A stretch of 64,000 bases of DNA from Rhododendron vialii (lineage: Eukaryota > Streptophyta > Magnoliopsida > Ericales > Ericaceae). The stretch is from positions 23,120,001 to 23,184,000 of the forward strand of contig NC_080569.1 in assembly GCF_030253575.1 (NCBI RefSeq), written 5' to 3'. Shown here in pieces: positions 47,998-59,600 of the stretch. The position numbers and the translations under genes were made by a program. Each line of letters begins with the position of its first letter. Position 1 is the stretch's first letter. A model generated the notes under the pieces. It saw only the letters and a list, made by a program, of their open reading frames with translations, ran no database searches and was not told the DNA's origin.

Positions 47998-48269
47998 CTC
48001 CCTCCGTCTCTTTTTTTGTGTCCAGTATTTCATTTTAGGCTGTCCCTTAATAAGTGTCCATTTCGTAAAGTTATGGGGGTAAAAGTTGGTGTATTGTCTA
48101 TTTTGTCCTTAAAAGTAGATTTTATTTTGAAAAGTTGGTGAGTAAAAGTGTAATGATGATGGGTAAGTAGGGAAAGTGGAGGAAAAAGTTGATGTGAAAG
48201 GTGTAATGATGATGTCTTTTTAATAAGTTGGAGTTACGAAGCAGGACACTTAAAAAGGGACGGAGGGAG
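47998..48269. mobile_element. Stowaway MITE, family A copy 3
   Basis: CTCCCTCCGTCTC to 'gggacggagggag', TA on both sides, 272 bp. The interior is closely similar to 15791-16060 ('taaaagttggtg', 'gtaatgatgatgggtaagta'). Confidence 0.9.
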
Positions 48270-48293
48270 TAGTATTTTTCCTTTACACCACAA

Positions 48294-48592
48294 CGAAAAC
48301 TCTAGAGAAACCAACGGGAACCACCAACGGCCACGCGGGGTCCACTCTGGACCTCGTGCGGATGATCCAAACCGTTCAAAATATTTTTTTAAAAAAACCG
48401 AGTGGGTCTCGTGAAAAATCAACTCAATCCGAATTTGTGAAAAAAATAGAAGATTGGATCGAACATCTACACATATCGGATTGAGCTGATTTTTCATAAG
48501 CCCACTTGGTTTTTTTTTGAACAGTTCGGATAATCTGTGCAGGCCTGAAGTGGGTCCCGGGTGGCCGTCGATAACTCTTGTCTGTTCTCGTA
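48294..48592. repeat. Foldback element
   Basis: 'gaaaaatcaactcaatccga' on the left returns as 'tcggattgagctgatttttc' on the right, and 'ggggtccac' as 'gtgggtccc'. Arms are about 110 bp. Confidence 0.65.
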
Positions 48593-49251
48593 GCAGGGTT
48601 CACACCAAAAAACCCAAAACTAAACTCTAACCAGGCTATGGGTACTGACCAAATTGGTCAGATTGCGAAACCAACTCTAGGATCCCACACAAATAATCTG
48701 TTCCATTGACAAAGTTTACAATATTTTTTGGTAGCTTCGTAAAACATAAGTTTAGATAATTGTAAGTCCTTAATCCAATCATCTTATTTCCATTTAGAAT
48801 ACAAGATCTCAAATTTTGAATATTAAAAAATTGGATCTAGCACTTTTACTTATCCGATTGAGCTGATATTTTATAGCAATACTAGATTACATATTTTAAA
48901 ATTCATCCACGAATCGGATTATTTGAATTGGACCCCAGGTTTACCAATTTGGTCTGTACCCATAGCATTTTTGAAACTCAAACTGAGAAGGCATTTTCAA
49001 ATGTAAGTACATCTGGATAAGATTATATACTTAAGAGAAAGAACATTTCGTTTCAATAAAAAGCTGGCCACCATCCCATACTTCCAAAATAAAAGGACAA
49101 AAAAAAACAGCCTTTTGGGACACCAAAAGACACAAACCAATGCTTATTAGCACCCCTTAACCTCCTAAACCATGCTCCAGAAACATAATTCCCCTGCTTT
49201 GCCAATCTCTTAACCCTTCATTTCACCAAAAAAAAAAAAAAAACCAAACAA

Positions 49252-49830
49252 ATGATTCGCAGAAGCACCTCAAAAACACCTATTGCAATCTACTGTTGGT
49301 GTTTCCAAGTTGTTCTAGTCTTGGTTTTGGCCTCAGTAGCAGCATGGGTAAGCCTAATACCCAAAAGTCCCTCCTTCGCCATTTCCGATTTCCGAATTCC
49401 AGCCTCCAACGGAACGAATTCTTCGGTTTCTCATCGCGGTGAAGTCGTCACGAACACTTCCCTCAGCTTCAATCTAACAATCTCAAACCCCAACAAAGGT
49501 ACGGGAATTCAATACAGTGACATCCACATCACATTGTATTACAAAGGTGCTAGAATTGGTACGAGGCCTGTTATTCCCGGTTTCTATCAATCCCATAAGA
49601 AGAGTGTTTCTTGCAGCGTGCTAGTAAACGCCGGTCGACAGTTTTGGAGAGGGGTTGGCAACGGGAATATTGTGGTTTTGAGGGCGGGCTTGGAGACTGG
49701 AGTTAGATACCGGATTTTACGATGGAAGACGGAGAAGCACCGGATGGATTTCGAAGCATTTGTGATTATAGATCGACAGGGGAGGATAGATGGGGAGAAG
49801 ACTATAAACCTACATCGCATACCAAGTTGA
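49252..49830 (+). CDS. NDR1/HIN1-like (LEA2) membrane protein 2
   Basis: Single-exon gene, 192 residues, with the short cytosolic N-terminus of the family (MIRRSTSKTP). One transmembrane helix lies at about 11-33, followed by VSLIPKSPSFAISDFRIP. The LEA2 domain has NPN at 79-81 (TISNPNKGTGIQY), ITLYYKGARIG and PGFYQSHKK. The C-terminus ends with a basic stretch and INLHRIPS. Several N-glycosylation sequons (NGTNSS, NTS, NLT) follow the membrane helix, fitting an extracellular LEA2 domain. The ATG at 49252 follows an A-run leader. It is diverged from its neighbours, so it is not a recent copy. Confidence 0.9.
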   Translation: MIRRSTSKTPIAIYCWCFQVVLVLVLASVAAWVSLIPKSPSFAISDFRIPASNGTNSSVSHRGEVVTNTSLSFNLTISNPNKGTGIQYSDIHITLYYKGARIGTRPVIPGFYQSHKKSVSCSVLVNAGRQFWRGVGNGNIVVLRAGLETGVRYRILRWKTEKHRMDFEAFVIIDRQGRIDGEKTINLHRIPS

Positions 49831-49976
49831 CAGAAAAGTGTGGAAATTAAGGTTTTTTTTTAGTTTTCCCTTATTTTGAGTTGATTATGTGTTTTTTCTT
49901 CTACAAGCCGAATATGAATACCAAGAGTTTCAATGTTGAAAAATTTGAGGAACTATCTTCCAAAACAACCAGGGAG

Positions 49977-50310
49977 GGAGGGGGGCTGCTGCACCCCATT
50001 TTGGGGCCCACCCCGATCTCGTTCCGATAATCTGAATCGTTCACTTTGTAGAGCTCGTCGAGTAGAACAACTATGAAAAAAATCAGCTTAATTGGATATC
50101 ATTAAGTACCTGATCGGAACCTTTTTATCTTAAAAAGAATGGATCCGAAACACTGGATCAAATCCACTGTAACCCATGGACTGAGAGTTATATGGGCTCC
50201 GATCAGGTACTTAATGATATCCAATTAAGCTGATTTTTTGCATAATTGTTCTACTCAACAAGCTTTACAAAGTGAACGATTCAGATCATCGGAGCGAGAG
50301 CCCCCCCCAC
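49977..50310. repeat. Foldback element
   Basis: 'ttaattggatatcattaagt' at the left returns as 'acttaatgatatccaattaa' at the right, and 'gaatcgttcactttgta' as 'acaaagtgaacgattc'. Arms are long and only slightly diverged. Confidence 0.8.
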
Positions 50311-50351
50311 AACCAAGTGTGTATAGAGTTCAAGTAGCTTTACCCACTTTT

Positions 50352-50505
50352 GTAAGAGAGAAATGCTAAGTACAAAGAAAATAAACAAAGAAAAAACCCT
50401 TAAAGTGTACATAAACGGCTTAAATTTACTGTGCAGTGAATCTAAGCCGTTCATGTACACTTTAAGAGTCTTTTCTTTGCCTATTTTCTTTGTCCCTAGC
50501 ACAGC
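50352..50505. repeat. Foldback element, dispersed family
   Basis: 'cttaaagtgtacataaacgg' returns as 'ccgttcatgtacactttaag'. A related element lies at about 60765-60905. Confidence 0.75.
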
Positions 50506-50559
50506 CCTTTCTGACAAATGCAGGAGCTTGTCGGAAATCTTATAGCTACCATCTTTATA

Positions 50560-50682
50560 GGGTAGTGATTTTGCCACATTCTTTTTTGATAATACCACAC
50601 CCTGCAAGTGTATTTTTTGGTGCAAAAATACAATTGCAGGGTATGGCATTATCAAAAAATGATGTGACAAAATCATTTCCCT
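50560..50682. repeat. Foldback element
   Basis: 'gtgattttgccacattc' and 'tgataataccacaccctgca' return inverted as 'tgcagggtatggcattatca' and 'atgtgacaaaatca'. Confidence 0.7.
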
Positions 50683-50791
50683 CTTTAAATTACATCTTGG
50701 TTGGTTTGGGTGATTGAAGCTTCCTTGCACTTATCTTACAGTTCGGATTATAAAAAGGTGTTTTTTTTTTATGTCTCTTGAACCGCCATGT

Positions 50792-50794
50792 ATA

Positions 50795-50858
<64 letters not shown>
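50792..50858. repeat. (GT)n(TA)n microsatellite
   Basis: A short GT run passes into about 48 bp of TA repeat. Confidence 0.95.
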
Positions 50859-50860
<2 letters not shown>

Positions 50861-51760
50861 GATGATGAATTTGTGAAGAGATTCATTAATTAGGAAGAGC
50901 AAAATGGCACTCTACTCAATTTATATGCAACTTATCACTTACATTTTCTCTTATGCTTTACTCCCACTTCATAGAATCCTATGCCAAATCTATGATCCAA
51001 ACAAAGCCTTAAACCTTCCATGGTAACTAGGCGGCAGCTTCCTATCAAGCCCTTGCCAATATTCATATTCCAAAGGGGCTTTTTACTCGCAAAAGTTTAT
51101 AGGTTTGACACTTACTATTTATGAAAGCTATCGGACCATTGGAGATTTGTTAGGTTGTTAAATATGTTTTAAATTATAAACCACAAATCTCATCCAAGCC
51201 AACAGAAGCATTCACAAAAATTAATAGGCACACAAAAAGAGAGAAAATAAGATGGTATAATCATATTTAAGTCGTTCGGCCTCGATACCCCATGTAAAAA
51301 ATAAAAAGAGATTTCACTATAATGAAAACAAAGATTACATATGAGACGTGCAAAATAGGTAAAACTAAAACCAATACCCCTATCCAAGCCCTCGCTCAAG
51401 AGTAATTTCCGATTTACAAAAAAAAAAAAAGAGTATTTAAGTCTTCGTTCAGGCCTCACCAATATATATTTTTTTCTGTATTTCTCTATTTTCTCTTCAG
51501 ATCTTCTCTCTTAGGCTTCTATAAATCCCTATTCGTTGAAAATCCAAAGATTAATAATCCTTATCCCATACAAAATACAAAACATCTACATGTTAGATTC
51601 CTAATGGATTCCGGACTGCTCAATCCCAATCTATATACATGTAGATAAACCAAATTTACATGGGACTCCATAATATTATTAGTCAACTTAAATACCACAT
51701 ACATGAGTTGACCCAACCAAATAGTCCCGAAATTAGTTGAGACACGCCTAAGTAGGACCT

Positions 51761-51908
51761 GGGAATGCTGTCAAGCACCCCCACTTGGCAGCGTGCCAAG
51801 CGGCCAATCTGGCCGTCCATCTCGACAATCGATGGCTCGGATCTTAATCCGAGCAACGGACGCTTGGCACCGCTGCCAAGCACGGGGTGCTAATTGGCAG
51901 CATCTCCC
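51761..51908. repeat. Foldback MITE upstream of gene 3
   Basis: The ends 'gggaatgctg' and 'cagcatctccc', and the inner 'cttggcagcgtgccaagcg' and 'cgcttggcaccgctgccaag', are inverted matches. The arms are GC-rich. It lies about 215 bp upstream of the ATG at 52125, so it is probably in the promoter. Confidence 0.75.
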
Positions 51909-52124
51909 ATTCGCCTAAGTTGGCTCAAGACCCTGTTATAAAAGAATATAGATTACATGTATGGAAAACAAGCTCAACGATCATCTTTCGTTATGCAAAA
52001 AATGAATACTCAACGAAGAAGAAAAGCATAAACTTTCTGATAGAATTCCCTCAACAGAACCCATTCTGCAGTATAGTATAAACTTTCTGTTTCCCAAACA
52101 TTCTTGTATAGTGTAAACCCAAGA

Positions 52125-52739
52125 ATGCCTGAAAACCTCCCCTCAACCCCATCCCCAACTACTACTATGTGCGATACCAAACGTTTCTCCTTATGGGTGC
52201 TCCAAATAGTGGGACTGCTGGGTCTCCTCGTGTTCTTGCTTTGGTTAAGTCTCCGCCCGAAACAACCAACATACACGATTATCAATTTCTCACTCCCAAC
52301 TTCTCCGGTGAACCAAGGTGGCGACAACAGCACCGTATCATTTGAACTTGAGATCCGGAACCCTAACAAAGACTCTGATATTTACTACGACGACATGCTG
52401 CTGACATTCTTTTATGGGGAGGATACATTAGGGCAGAAAACCATACCTTCTTTCTACCAGAAAAAGGACAGCACAACCCAAATGTTTGACCATGTGGATG
52501 CAGATCCGCATGTCTGGAAGAAACTATTAGGTGTAATATCAAAGGCAACAGCAGAACTGAAGGTGGCTGTGGTTACAAAAATAAGGTACCGGATGTGGGG
52601 TCGTAAAAGTAAGCATCATGGTATTAACTTGCACGGTAGACTACCGATTGGTTCAGACGGGAAGATTTCAGGTAAGAAGAAGAAGATTAGGCTGCATCAT
52701 AAGTCCATGGAATGGAGAAAGAAAGGTCGCAATCTATGA
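52125..52739 (+). CDS. NDR1/HIN1-like (LEA2) membrane protein 3
   Basis: Single-exon gene, 204 residues from the ATG at 52125; an upstream in-frame TTG is not used. The cytosolic N-terminus has MCDTKRFSLW. The transmembrane helix is at about 23-42 and runs into WLSLRPKQPTYTI. The LEA2 domain has NPN at 79-81 (EIRNPNKDSDIYYDD) and PSFYQKKD. The C-terminus is strongly basic after [18 protein letters not shown]. This gene and the next share most of these motifs and the same length, so they are a recent tandem pair. The family role in defence or stress is established; a specific role for this copy is not known. Confidence 0.9.
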   Translation: MPENLPSTPSPTTTMCDTKRFSLWVLQIVGLLGLLVFLLWLSLRPKQPTYTIINFSLPTSPVNQGGDNSTVSFELEIRNPNKDSDIYYDDMLLTFFYGEDTLGQKTIPSFYQKKDSTTQMFDHVDADPHVWKKLLGVISKATAELKVAVVTKIRYRMWGRKSKHHGINLHGRLPIGSDGKISGKKKKIRLHHKSMEWRKKGRNL

Positions 52740-53661
52740 CAATTACTAGTACCAGAGCAAAGATTTTTAACCATGTCTTGTATCGCTTCTATTTAACATT
52801 CAAATCCCCGTTAATGTCATAATAGAACATGTTGGCCATACAATCAATGTTTCCAGCTACACACGACGATTATGAAATATTTACACTCACTTTGATCCAT
52901 ATAGCCGAGGCAGAATTTCAAGATTACAAAGTTCAGAACCAAAGATGTAGAGGCGTATATCATGCCATGAATATTTTCCTAACTTTTAGCATCCGCTACA
53001 GTTCCATCAAAACATCCCACAAAATCTGCTGAAGTTTTATCGCGATCCCAAACCATTTGAACTTGTCAAAATCATGCACTCCAAACCCAGAAAGTAAAGA
53101 AACAAGCTGTTGAAAAACATGATATGGGAAACAATAACCAAACGGAAGGGAAAGTGAATGAACAAACTGGAGGATACGAGAGAAGATAAGCACAGAGGCC
53201 ACTGTGAAAGAACGAGAAGAAGGATTAAATTGAACTAATAGGCCTGCTATCAAGAAAATTTGATACGAAGTCCCCTCTATAAAATTATCTGCCAACCAGA
53301 CAAGTGGACCATCCTTCAGGGTTCTCTTGAAACAATTTAAATATATCAACAAAATACATGAGACAGTCGGATTGAAATCAAACATCCGATCCATAAGTTT
53401 TGAGCATGCTACAAATACAGCTGCATTAAAGAGAAAGAAGAAGAATCTCACACATGCTCAATGAACCAGAATTTGAAATACTTTCTGGAAAATCTATAGC
53501 ATGTTTCAACTGTTTAATGGTTGCAAATTTCTTCAATCAACTGGCATCGTTCAATTGGTGATTGGGCAGACTTTCCACCTCACAACAGCACATCTAAAGC
53601 ATCAACATACCATACAAGATAAACCCTTGACTTCATTCTTTCTGGACTTTCGAGTAATGAT
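52740..53661. other. Space between converging genes
   Basis: 3' flanks of the NDR1/HIN1-like gene 3 (+) and the LpxD gene (-). The text 'cgctacagttccatca' near 52994 recurs, slightly changed, near 56046 downstream of the paralogue at 55133. This suggests that the duplication extended past the coding region. The minus-strand open frame 52996-53451 has no family features. Confidence 0.5.
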
Positions 53662-56600
53662 CTACTTAAGTGTCCGGCGAAGGGCAGCAATTTGCCTTCT
53701 CCATTCATGAACTGGAACCTACAGGAAAGATCACCAAGATATGAACATGCAACCACAAGACATTTAGATACAAGGACGTTGAACAGCAGTTTCAGAATTT
53801 ATTCATAAGAAACGTAGTTTGATTGAGGATTTTGAAACTTGTTTCAAGAAAGTGTTCAAGGAAAAGAACCCATTTTTATGGGATCACAGGTAAAATGTTT
53901 CTGAATTCTCGAAAAGTATTAGCTTGCACATAAAACAATATTTTAAGATGAGAGCTCATGTTTCAAAAGAATTTAAAAAACCTCTCAAACAGAAAACAAC
54001 CAGGGTTTGGTTTGGCAGATTTATCTTTTCTCTTAAGACATATTTGTAATATGAATGAACCTACGATTACATACATGCATGTGAAATTATACATATCTAT
54101 ACTAGTACACTTACAGCAGGGAAGCCACCATAATCTCCAGGCACATTGATGTCCTTGGTAACGCAGCTGTTAGCTGCTAGCCGCACCTGAAGCCCAAAAA
54201 TGCAGTCAACTACTTTGGGCCAACATTCATTCAAGTAGTTAAAAATTATAATCAACTTTATATATATGAGAGATTCATTCATGATTTGTTAATTGGTCAG
54301 CATCCTGACAAAAGTTATAATACATCATGGAGAGATAAAAAGTCTGTAGGCAAACAAGATATAAAGTCAGTAGGCAAACAGAAGATAAATGCTCTATGGC
54401 TCCATGCATTCTGTTTACCAAAAAACAAAAGTGTGGTCAAAACAATGTTATCAAGATCTCTACCTGACTACACATAACGAGGAATGTAACAGAATATGCA
54501 ATAGTGACCGTTAATTTGCAAGAATATGAGAAGAGAAAATAACTCACTAACCACAAAAGTTGTCGAAAATAGACAATCAACAATTCTGCCATGGTCAATA
54601 CAAGTCAACCAATTTTTTCTCAAGGCCATCATATAGGAAACATCTTATATTTGCTTCGACTTTGGGGGTCTGAAGTACTTTTATTTTTATTTTTATAGGC
54701 GTTTGTAGTACTTTAATGTACAAAAGAAAAAAAATTCTCAATATCGAGTAAACAAAATTAACTTCACTTTATTTCCTCTATATTTTTTTTTAAGTTTCAT
54801 CTCACGCCATATACCATCCACGAATAAATGATCCAGAGACCAAACACAGCCTTAGCCTGACACTTTACAGGTAAGTGGGAAGCTGCTTCCTCCTATCTAA
54901 CCCTTTCCATAAAGCAATATTCCGAAGCAAAGTTAAAGTTCATCACCTCACCTGTTACACAAATCAAATAAGCAACCAAGAAGAAAGCATAATCTTTATG
55001 GTGTTCAATACTTTCAGCAGGAAAATAAATCTCTGGCATGGTCGCATCAACCTTCAACTTTAAGTTTTCAATCTGTTTCTCACAAACTCTAGTTTATCTT
55101 CAAACCATATTTTATTCAGAGGTAACCAATAAATGCCTAAAAAGCCCCACTTAAAATTCCCCCCAAGAAATATGTGCCAAACCAAAAGCTTCCCTTTATG
55201 GCTGCTCCAAATTTTGGTGGTCTTGGGTCTCATACTCTTCTTCCTATGGTTAAGTCTACACCCCAAACAACCCACTTACGCAATTGTCTGGTTCTCTGTC
55301 CCAACTACTGACAATGGAAATACAACTTGTCAGGTGAACCAAGGTGGTGGCAAGAATGGAACCATCTCGTTTGGTCTTGAGATTCGAAACCCAAACCCAC
55401 ACTCAGTTATTTACTATAGTGACACACTGTTGACATTCTACTATGGGAAAGACATTGTTGGCCAGAAAACCATACCTTCTTTCGACCAAAGAGGAGAAAA
55501 GACAAAACCAAAGTTCAAGGTGAATGCTGAAGCATGGGTGTGGAAGAAACTAGTCAGTGCACTATCAAATGCACCTGCAGAAGTGATGGTCTCTGTGGGA
55601 ACCAGTATTCGAAATCGAATGTGGGGTCACCTGAGTAAGCATGAGGAAATTTACTTGCAAGGTAAGATACCGATCGGAACGGATGGGAAGATTTCAGGAA
55701 AGAAAAAGATGATTAGGCTCCATCAGGCTTCCAAGAAACGGAGTAAGGTCACATGACAGGTATGACTACAGCAAAGCAAAAATACATAATTTATGTAATG
55801 TTGGAATTGCTGCAAATATCATTTTAGGACATATCTAGACTGCGAAGTGGTAATGGAGCCATTAACCATGCCATTCATCACCAACTCAACTTTTAGTTGG
55901 ACAGCTATATACAACTACTATGAAACAATCATGGTCGACTTTTAAAGCGTGTACCCGATGCAAAATCTTAAAGGGGAAAAAGAAGTGCAGAAACAGAGTT
56001 GTATTTGGATCATATGATGCAACATATTTTCTGATTTTAACATCCACTACAGTTCCATCACAATATTGTCATCGTGTTTTATACTGCTGTCCTGCGAATT
56101 TATGTATTTCAAAATAAAGCAATCAATATTTTGCTCGAGGCCCTTTGGTTGTCGGCGAAGAGCCATCCTAGTTGGCTTACTAGCAATGGCGACTCCAGTA
56201 CTTTTGTTCAATGGAGTCACTCAAACAAAAAAGAAAAAGAAAAAGAAATGCACTAAGGCGAACGAGGTTAAGCTGATGAAATTATACGACACATACATAC
56301 ACTTCAATTCATTGTAATGTTCTAAACTTAAAGAAAAATCCCGGTTCCCAATGTGAATTCTTTTCTATTGTTTACCAAATTAACTCCATACTAGTAAACA
56401 AAATAATATGCTCAACTCAAGAAAAGTCTAGAATGGCCCCATTATCTTACTTTTACGTACTTTTTTAATTGTTTTAGGGGATCAATAAATAAATTTCACC
56501 CAAAACTTAGAAACATATAACACATTATTTGTAAGTTTTTAGCATTTGATGGGATTGATTAACCCCATAAACCTCCATCTACAATTGCCATTGCTTACCA

Positions 56601-59600
56601 ATTGGAGTTTGTGCAAAGGGAAAGAATTGGAGGACATTGCCATTGCTTACCAATTGGAGATTGTCCAAAGGGAAAGTATTGGAGGACAAAGGTTCATATA
56701 AGACATACAGAACACAATGAACCCTTATTCAGTGATGCGCCTAGCATATACACCATCTCTATCTTCGCACGAATCACAAATGAAACTACTTAAAGGGACC
56801 TAAAAGAAATATCTCATCCACTTGCAATAAACAAGAGATAGAGGCAAAATTAGTCTGAAGAGTTCGTGCTACGAACTGAATTTATATGGAATACTAATCA
56901 TAAACTTGTATTTATAAATCAGGGCAGATTAAAAATTAAAGTCCCAAGATCTCTTGAAGTCAACTAGTTGATTAAATACCTTTGATGCAATGGAGACATG
57001 ATCACGAACAGCTACCCGTCCACCTAAAGTTACGTAGTCACCAATCCTAAAAGAGAGTAAAACAAATTACCGACTCTTCTAAACTTGAAAGCTGATCAAG
57101 TCTAAGAACTGGAAGTTAAAGCAGATCGATGGAGACATGATGTTAGAAAGTATAAACTTATGTAAAGTTAAATACAGAGGTCACATACGTCACTGAACCA
57201 GCAATTCCAACTTGTCCACAAAGCATTGAATATTTCCCAATAACTACATTATGGCCTATCTGCAAAGCATATTTAAACAGGCTGTTTCATATCCATGACG
57301 AGGTAAACTAGAAATGCAGGGAATCAAACAACACCTGAACCAAATTATCTATCTTTGCATGATCCCCTATTACAGTGTCTCTCCAGCTGCACAAAAAAAC
57401 GTTGCAATTTCTTGTAAGAGAATCGTACTACCCTAATTAGGAAATATTCATGGGCTGTACATAAGACATAATAAAGGCAACGTAAATCTCACCTGCCCCT
57501 GTCAATGCATGTATTTGCACCTATCTCAACATTGTGCCCTATCAGTGCTTTCAAGATCTAAATACGGGAATGGGAAAAAAAAAAGGGGTAAACTGAACTA
57601 GTTATAAGATGCATGAATTGGAAATTAAAACAGCAATAGGAGTAAAACAATAGAAAAGGTGATATTCAATTCTTAAATAACTACTTTTTTTCTTTTTTGG
57701 CAACAAGCAAGTTCTTGGGTAACTATTTCATCCCATACTCATACATATCATGGGCTAATAACACTTACATAGATCTGATCATCAAAATACCATAATCGGA
57801 ATTCCAAAACTCCAGATACAAGAAAATGGCTACAATTGTGTTTTATCATCAACAAGACATAATAGATTTACGTTTGTTATCTCAGCGTCAATTAAATCTA
57901 GATCAAACTAATCAAGAAGTTATCTCATGTTGGTTGTTATAAAATACTATTACGCATCTATTAACACAGTTAAAAGTGATCTATCTGGGATGGTTGTAAT
58001 AAAATCATTTCAGCATGGGGTTCCTCCATGGAGCATTATGAGTCTATGATTATTACCTATTTTTCCACATAACATACCCAACCACTTTCAAGAATGACTG
58101 GAAGTAAACTTTAGATAGTAGCATAAGCTTGAGGAGGACATTAATTACCTACATATTTTATTGTTGTTAAGCAGTAATATACCAACATGAACCATCCAAC
58201 ATAAGTGCCAATATTACATGGAAGTTTGTTCCATAGTGCTTTCTTAGAATTTGGGTGCGCAAAATCAAGGTGCAAACTGTTAAATAACCACAATGAAGAC
58301 AGTAACTTTGAAAAATCACTTTTTAACACACTGACTTGAGGTTTCTTCACCATGCCCCCAAGATCATCTACAAAAAATCCAAAACCTGCAGGGAAACAAC
58401 TTGAATCCTAGTTATATGACAGAATTACTACTCGCGTAATCTCACTAGCAACAGCATCACAGACAAAGAGCGTCCATAAGAAACCACAAAGTGAACAAAT
58501 ATTCTATAGATGGTAAGGGTATATTAGGAATTGACATTATAACAATGTTGGAGAAATACTGCCAGAGAATGCTTTGTTCAACTTTTGGAGACAAGTGGTA
58601 TCAAAATTTCTTATAAACTAGACATACCATCTTGGCCAATGCACACTCCATTGTGGACCACACAACAATCACCTAATGCACAATTACTGAGTGCAACGTT
58701 ATACCTGGAGGAAATGTAGTAGTTCAATCAAAATTGAGCATGAAAAACATGAGACATCTATTTTGTTAAGCACAGCACAAAATGAATGTGGATGCATGCT
58801 CAACTTGCAGCCCCAGCCATGAAAAACATGGTTAATTAGTCTTAAGATTCTGAATATTCATTAAACCATGGGAAACTTGACAATGTTTGCCTGCACAAGA
58901 ATCTAAAAGAATAACCTCTCCACAGTGGCTATCATAACTCCACAACAATCATAACTGCAACCTGATGCCATTTGAGAATGAGAAAATCTAACAAGTAAAC
59001 AAGAAATGAATCCAGACAAACAGTAGAGAATACCCTAGTTTCGTTGATTGACCAATTGTAACGGAAGGTCCAACAATAGTCCCCGAACTAATATGAGTAT
59101 TCGCACCGATGACAGCTTCCGGATGAACTACAGCACTAATTTCTATAACTGCCGTCGCAGCAATGCATGCTGACTTGTGGAAAAGACCGCCACCATTATG
59201 CCATTTCTGAAATCCTCGGTGATCTTCTAATCTTGAATGAATAAGTGCATCAGAGTTCCAGTTAGACCCCACAGTAGTAAAATCAACTCATACATACAAA
59301 TACAAAGCACACTAACAAGGTTTGTTGCAGTAACAGCATTTCTGGTCCAATAGAACACTATCCTTAGCTATGCAAATATGTGGAACAGACGTATTAGAAA
59401 ACTAAATAAAAGAAGTAAATTGACGTCCACTTCACAAGATAATAGAGGCAGCTTACACTACGTCGTACTCACTTTTTATTTTCTTGTTATTGTCAGGCGT
59501 AAACCAAACATCGACAACAAGCCCAGAGGAAAGAAACACTAGGATGAGTCATCATAAAGCAGAATTACCCCAATTGGGCTTGAAGATAAGAAATGCAACT

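Larger units (their letters stand above)
46792..49251. other. Spacer between NDR1/HIN1-like genes 1 and 2
   Basis: It contains a foldback (46814-46930), a Stowaway family A copy (47998-48269) and a second foldback (48294-48592). An inverted pair near 47570-47680 ('atgttagaaagtgaactcaatgc' against its complement) may be another small element. No gene. Confidence 0.6.
49831..52124. other. Spacer between NDR1/HIN1-like genes 2 and 3
   Basis: It holds four foldback elements (49977-50310, 50352-50505, 50560-50682 and 51761-51908) and a GT/TA microsatellite (50792-50858). No gene was recognised. Confidence 0.65.
54187..56979 (-). other. LpxD intron 8, host of a nested gene
   Basis: By far the longest LpxD intron, at 2.8 kb. 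It holds the complete plus-strand NDR1/HIN1-like gene 55133-55756, its flanks, and a 52-bp tandem repeat at 56584-56687. Splice sites are GTATTT (donor side, at 56979) and TTCAG (acceptor, at 54187). Confidence 0.8.

Noticed and set aside
52996..53451. Minus-strand open frame of 151 codons next to the LpxD 3' end
   Set aside because: It lies in the 3' region of LpxD, has no motif, and the LpxD stop at 53662 already ends the gene upstream of it.
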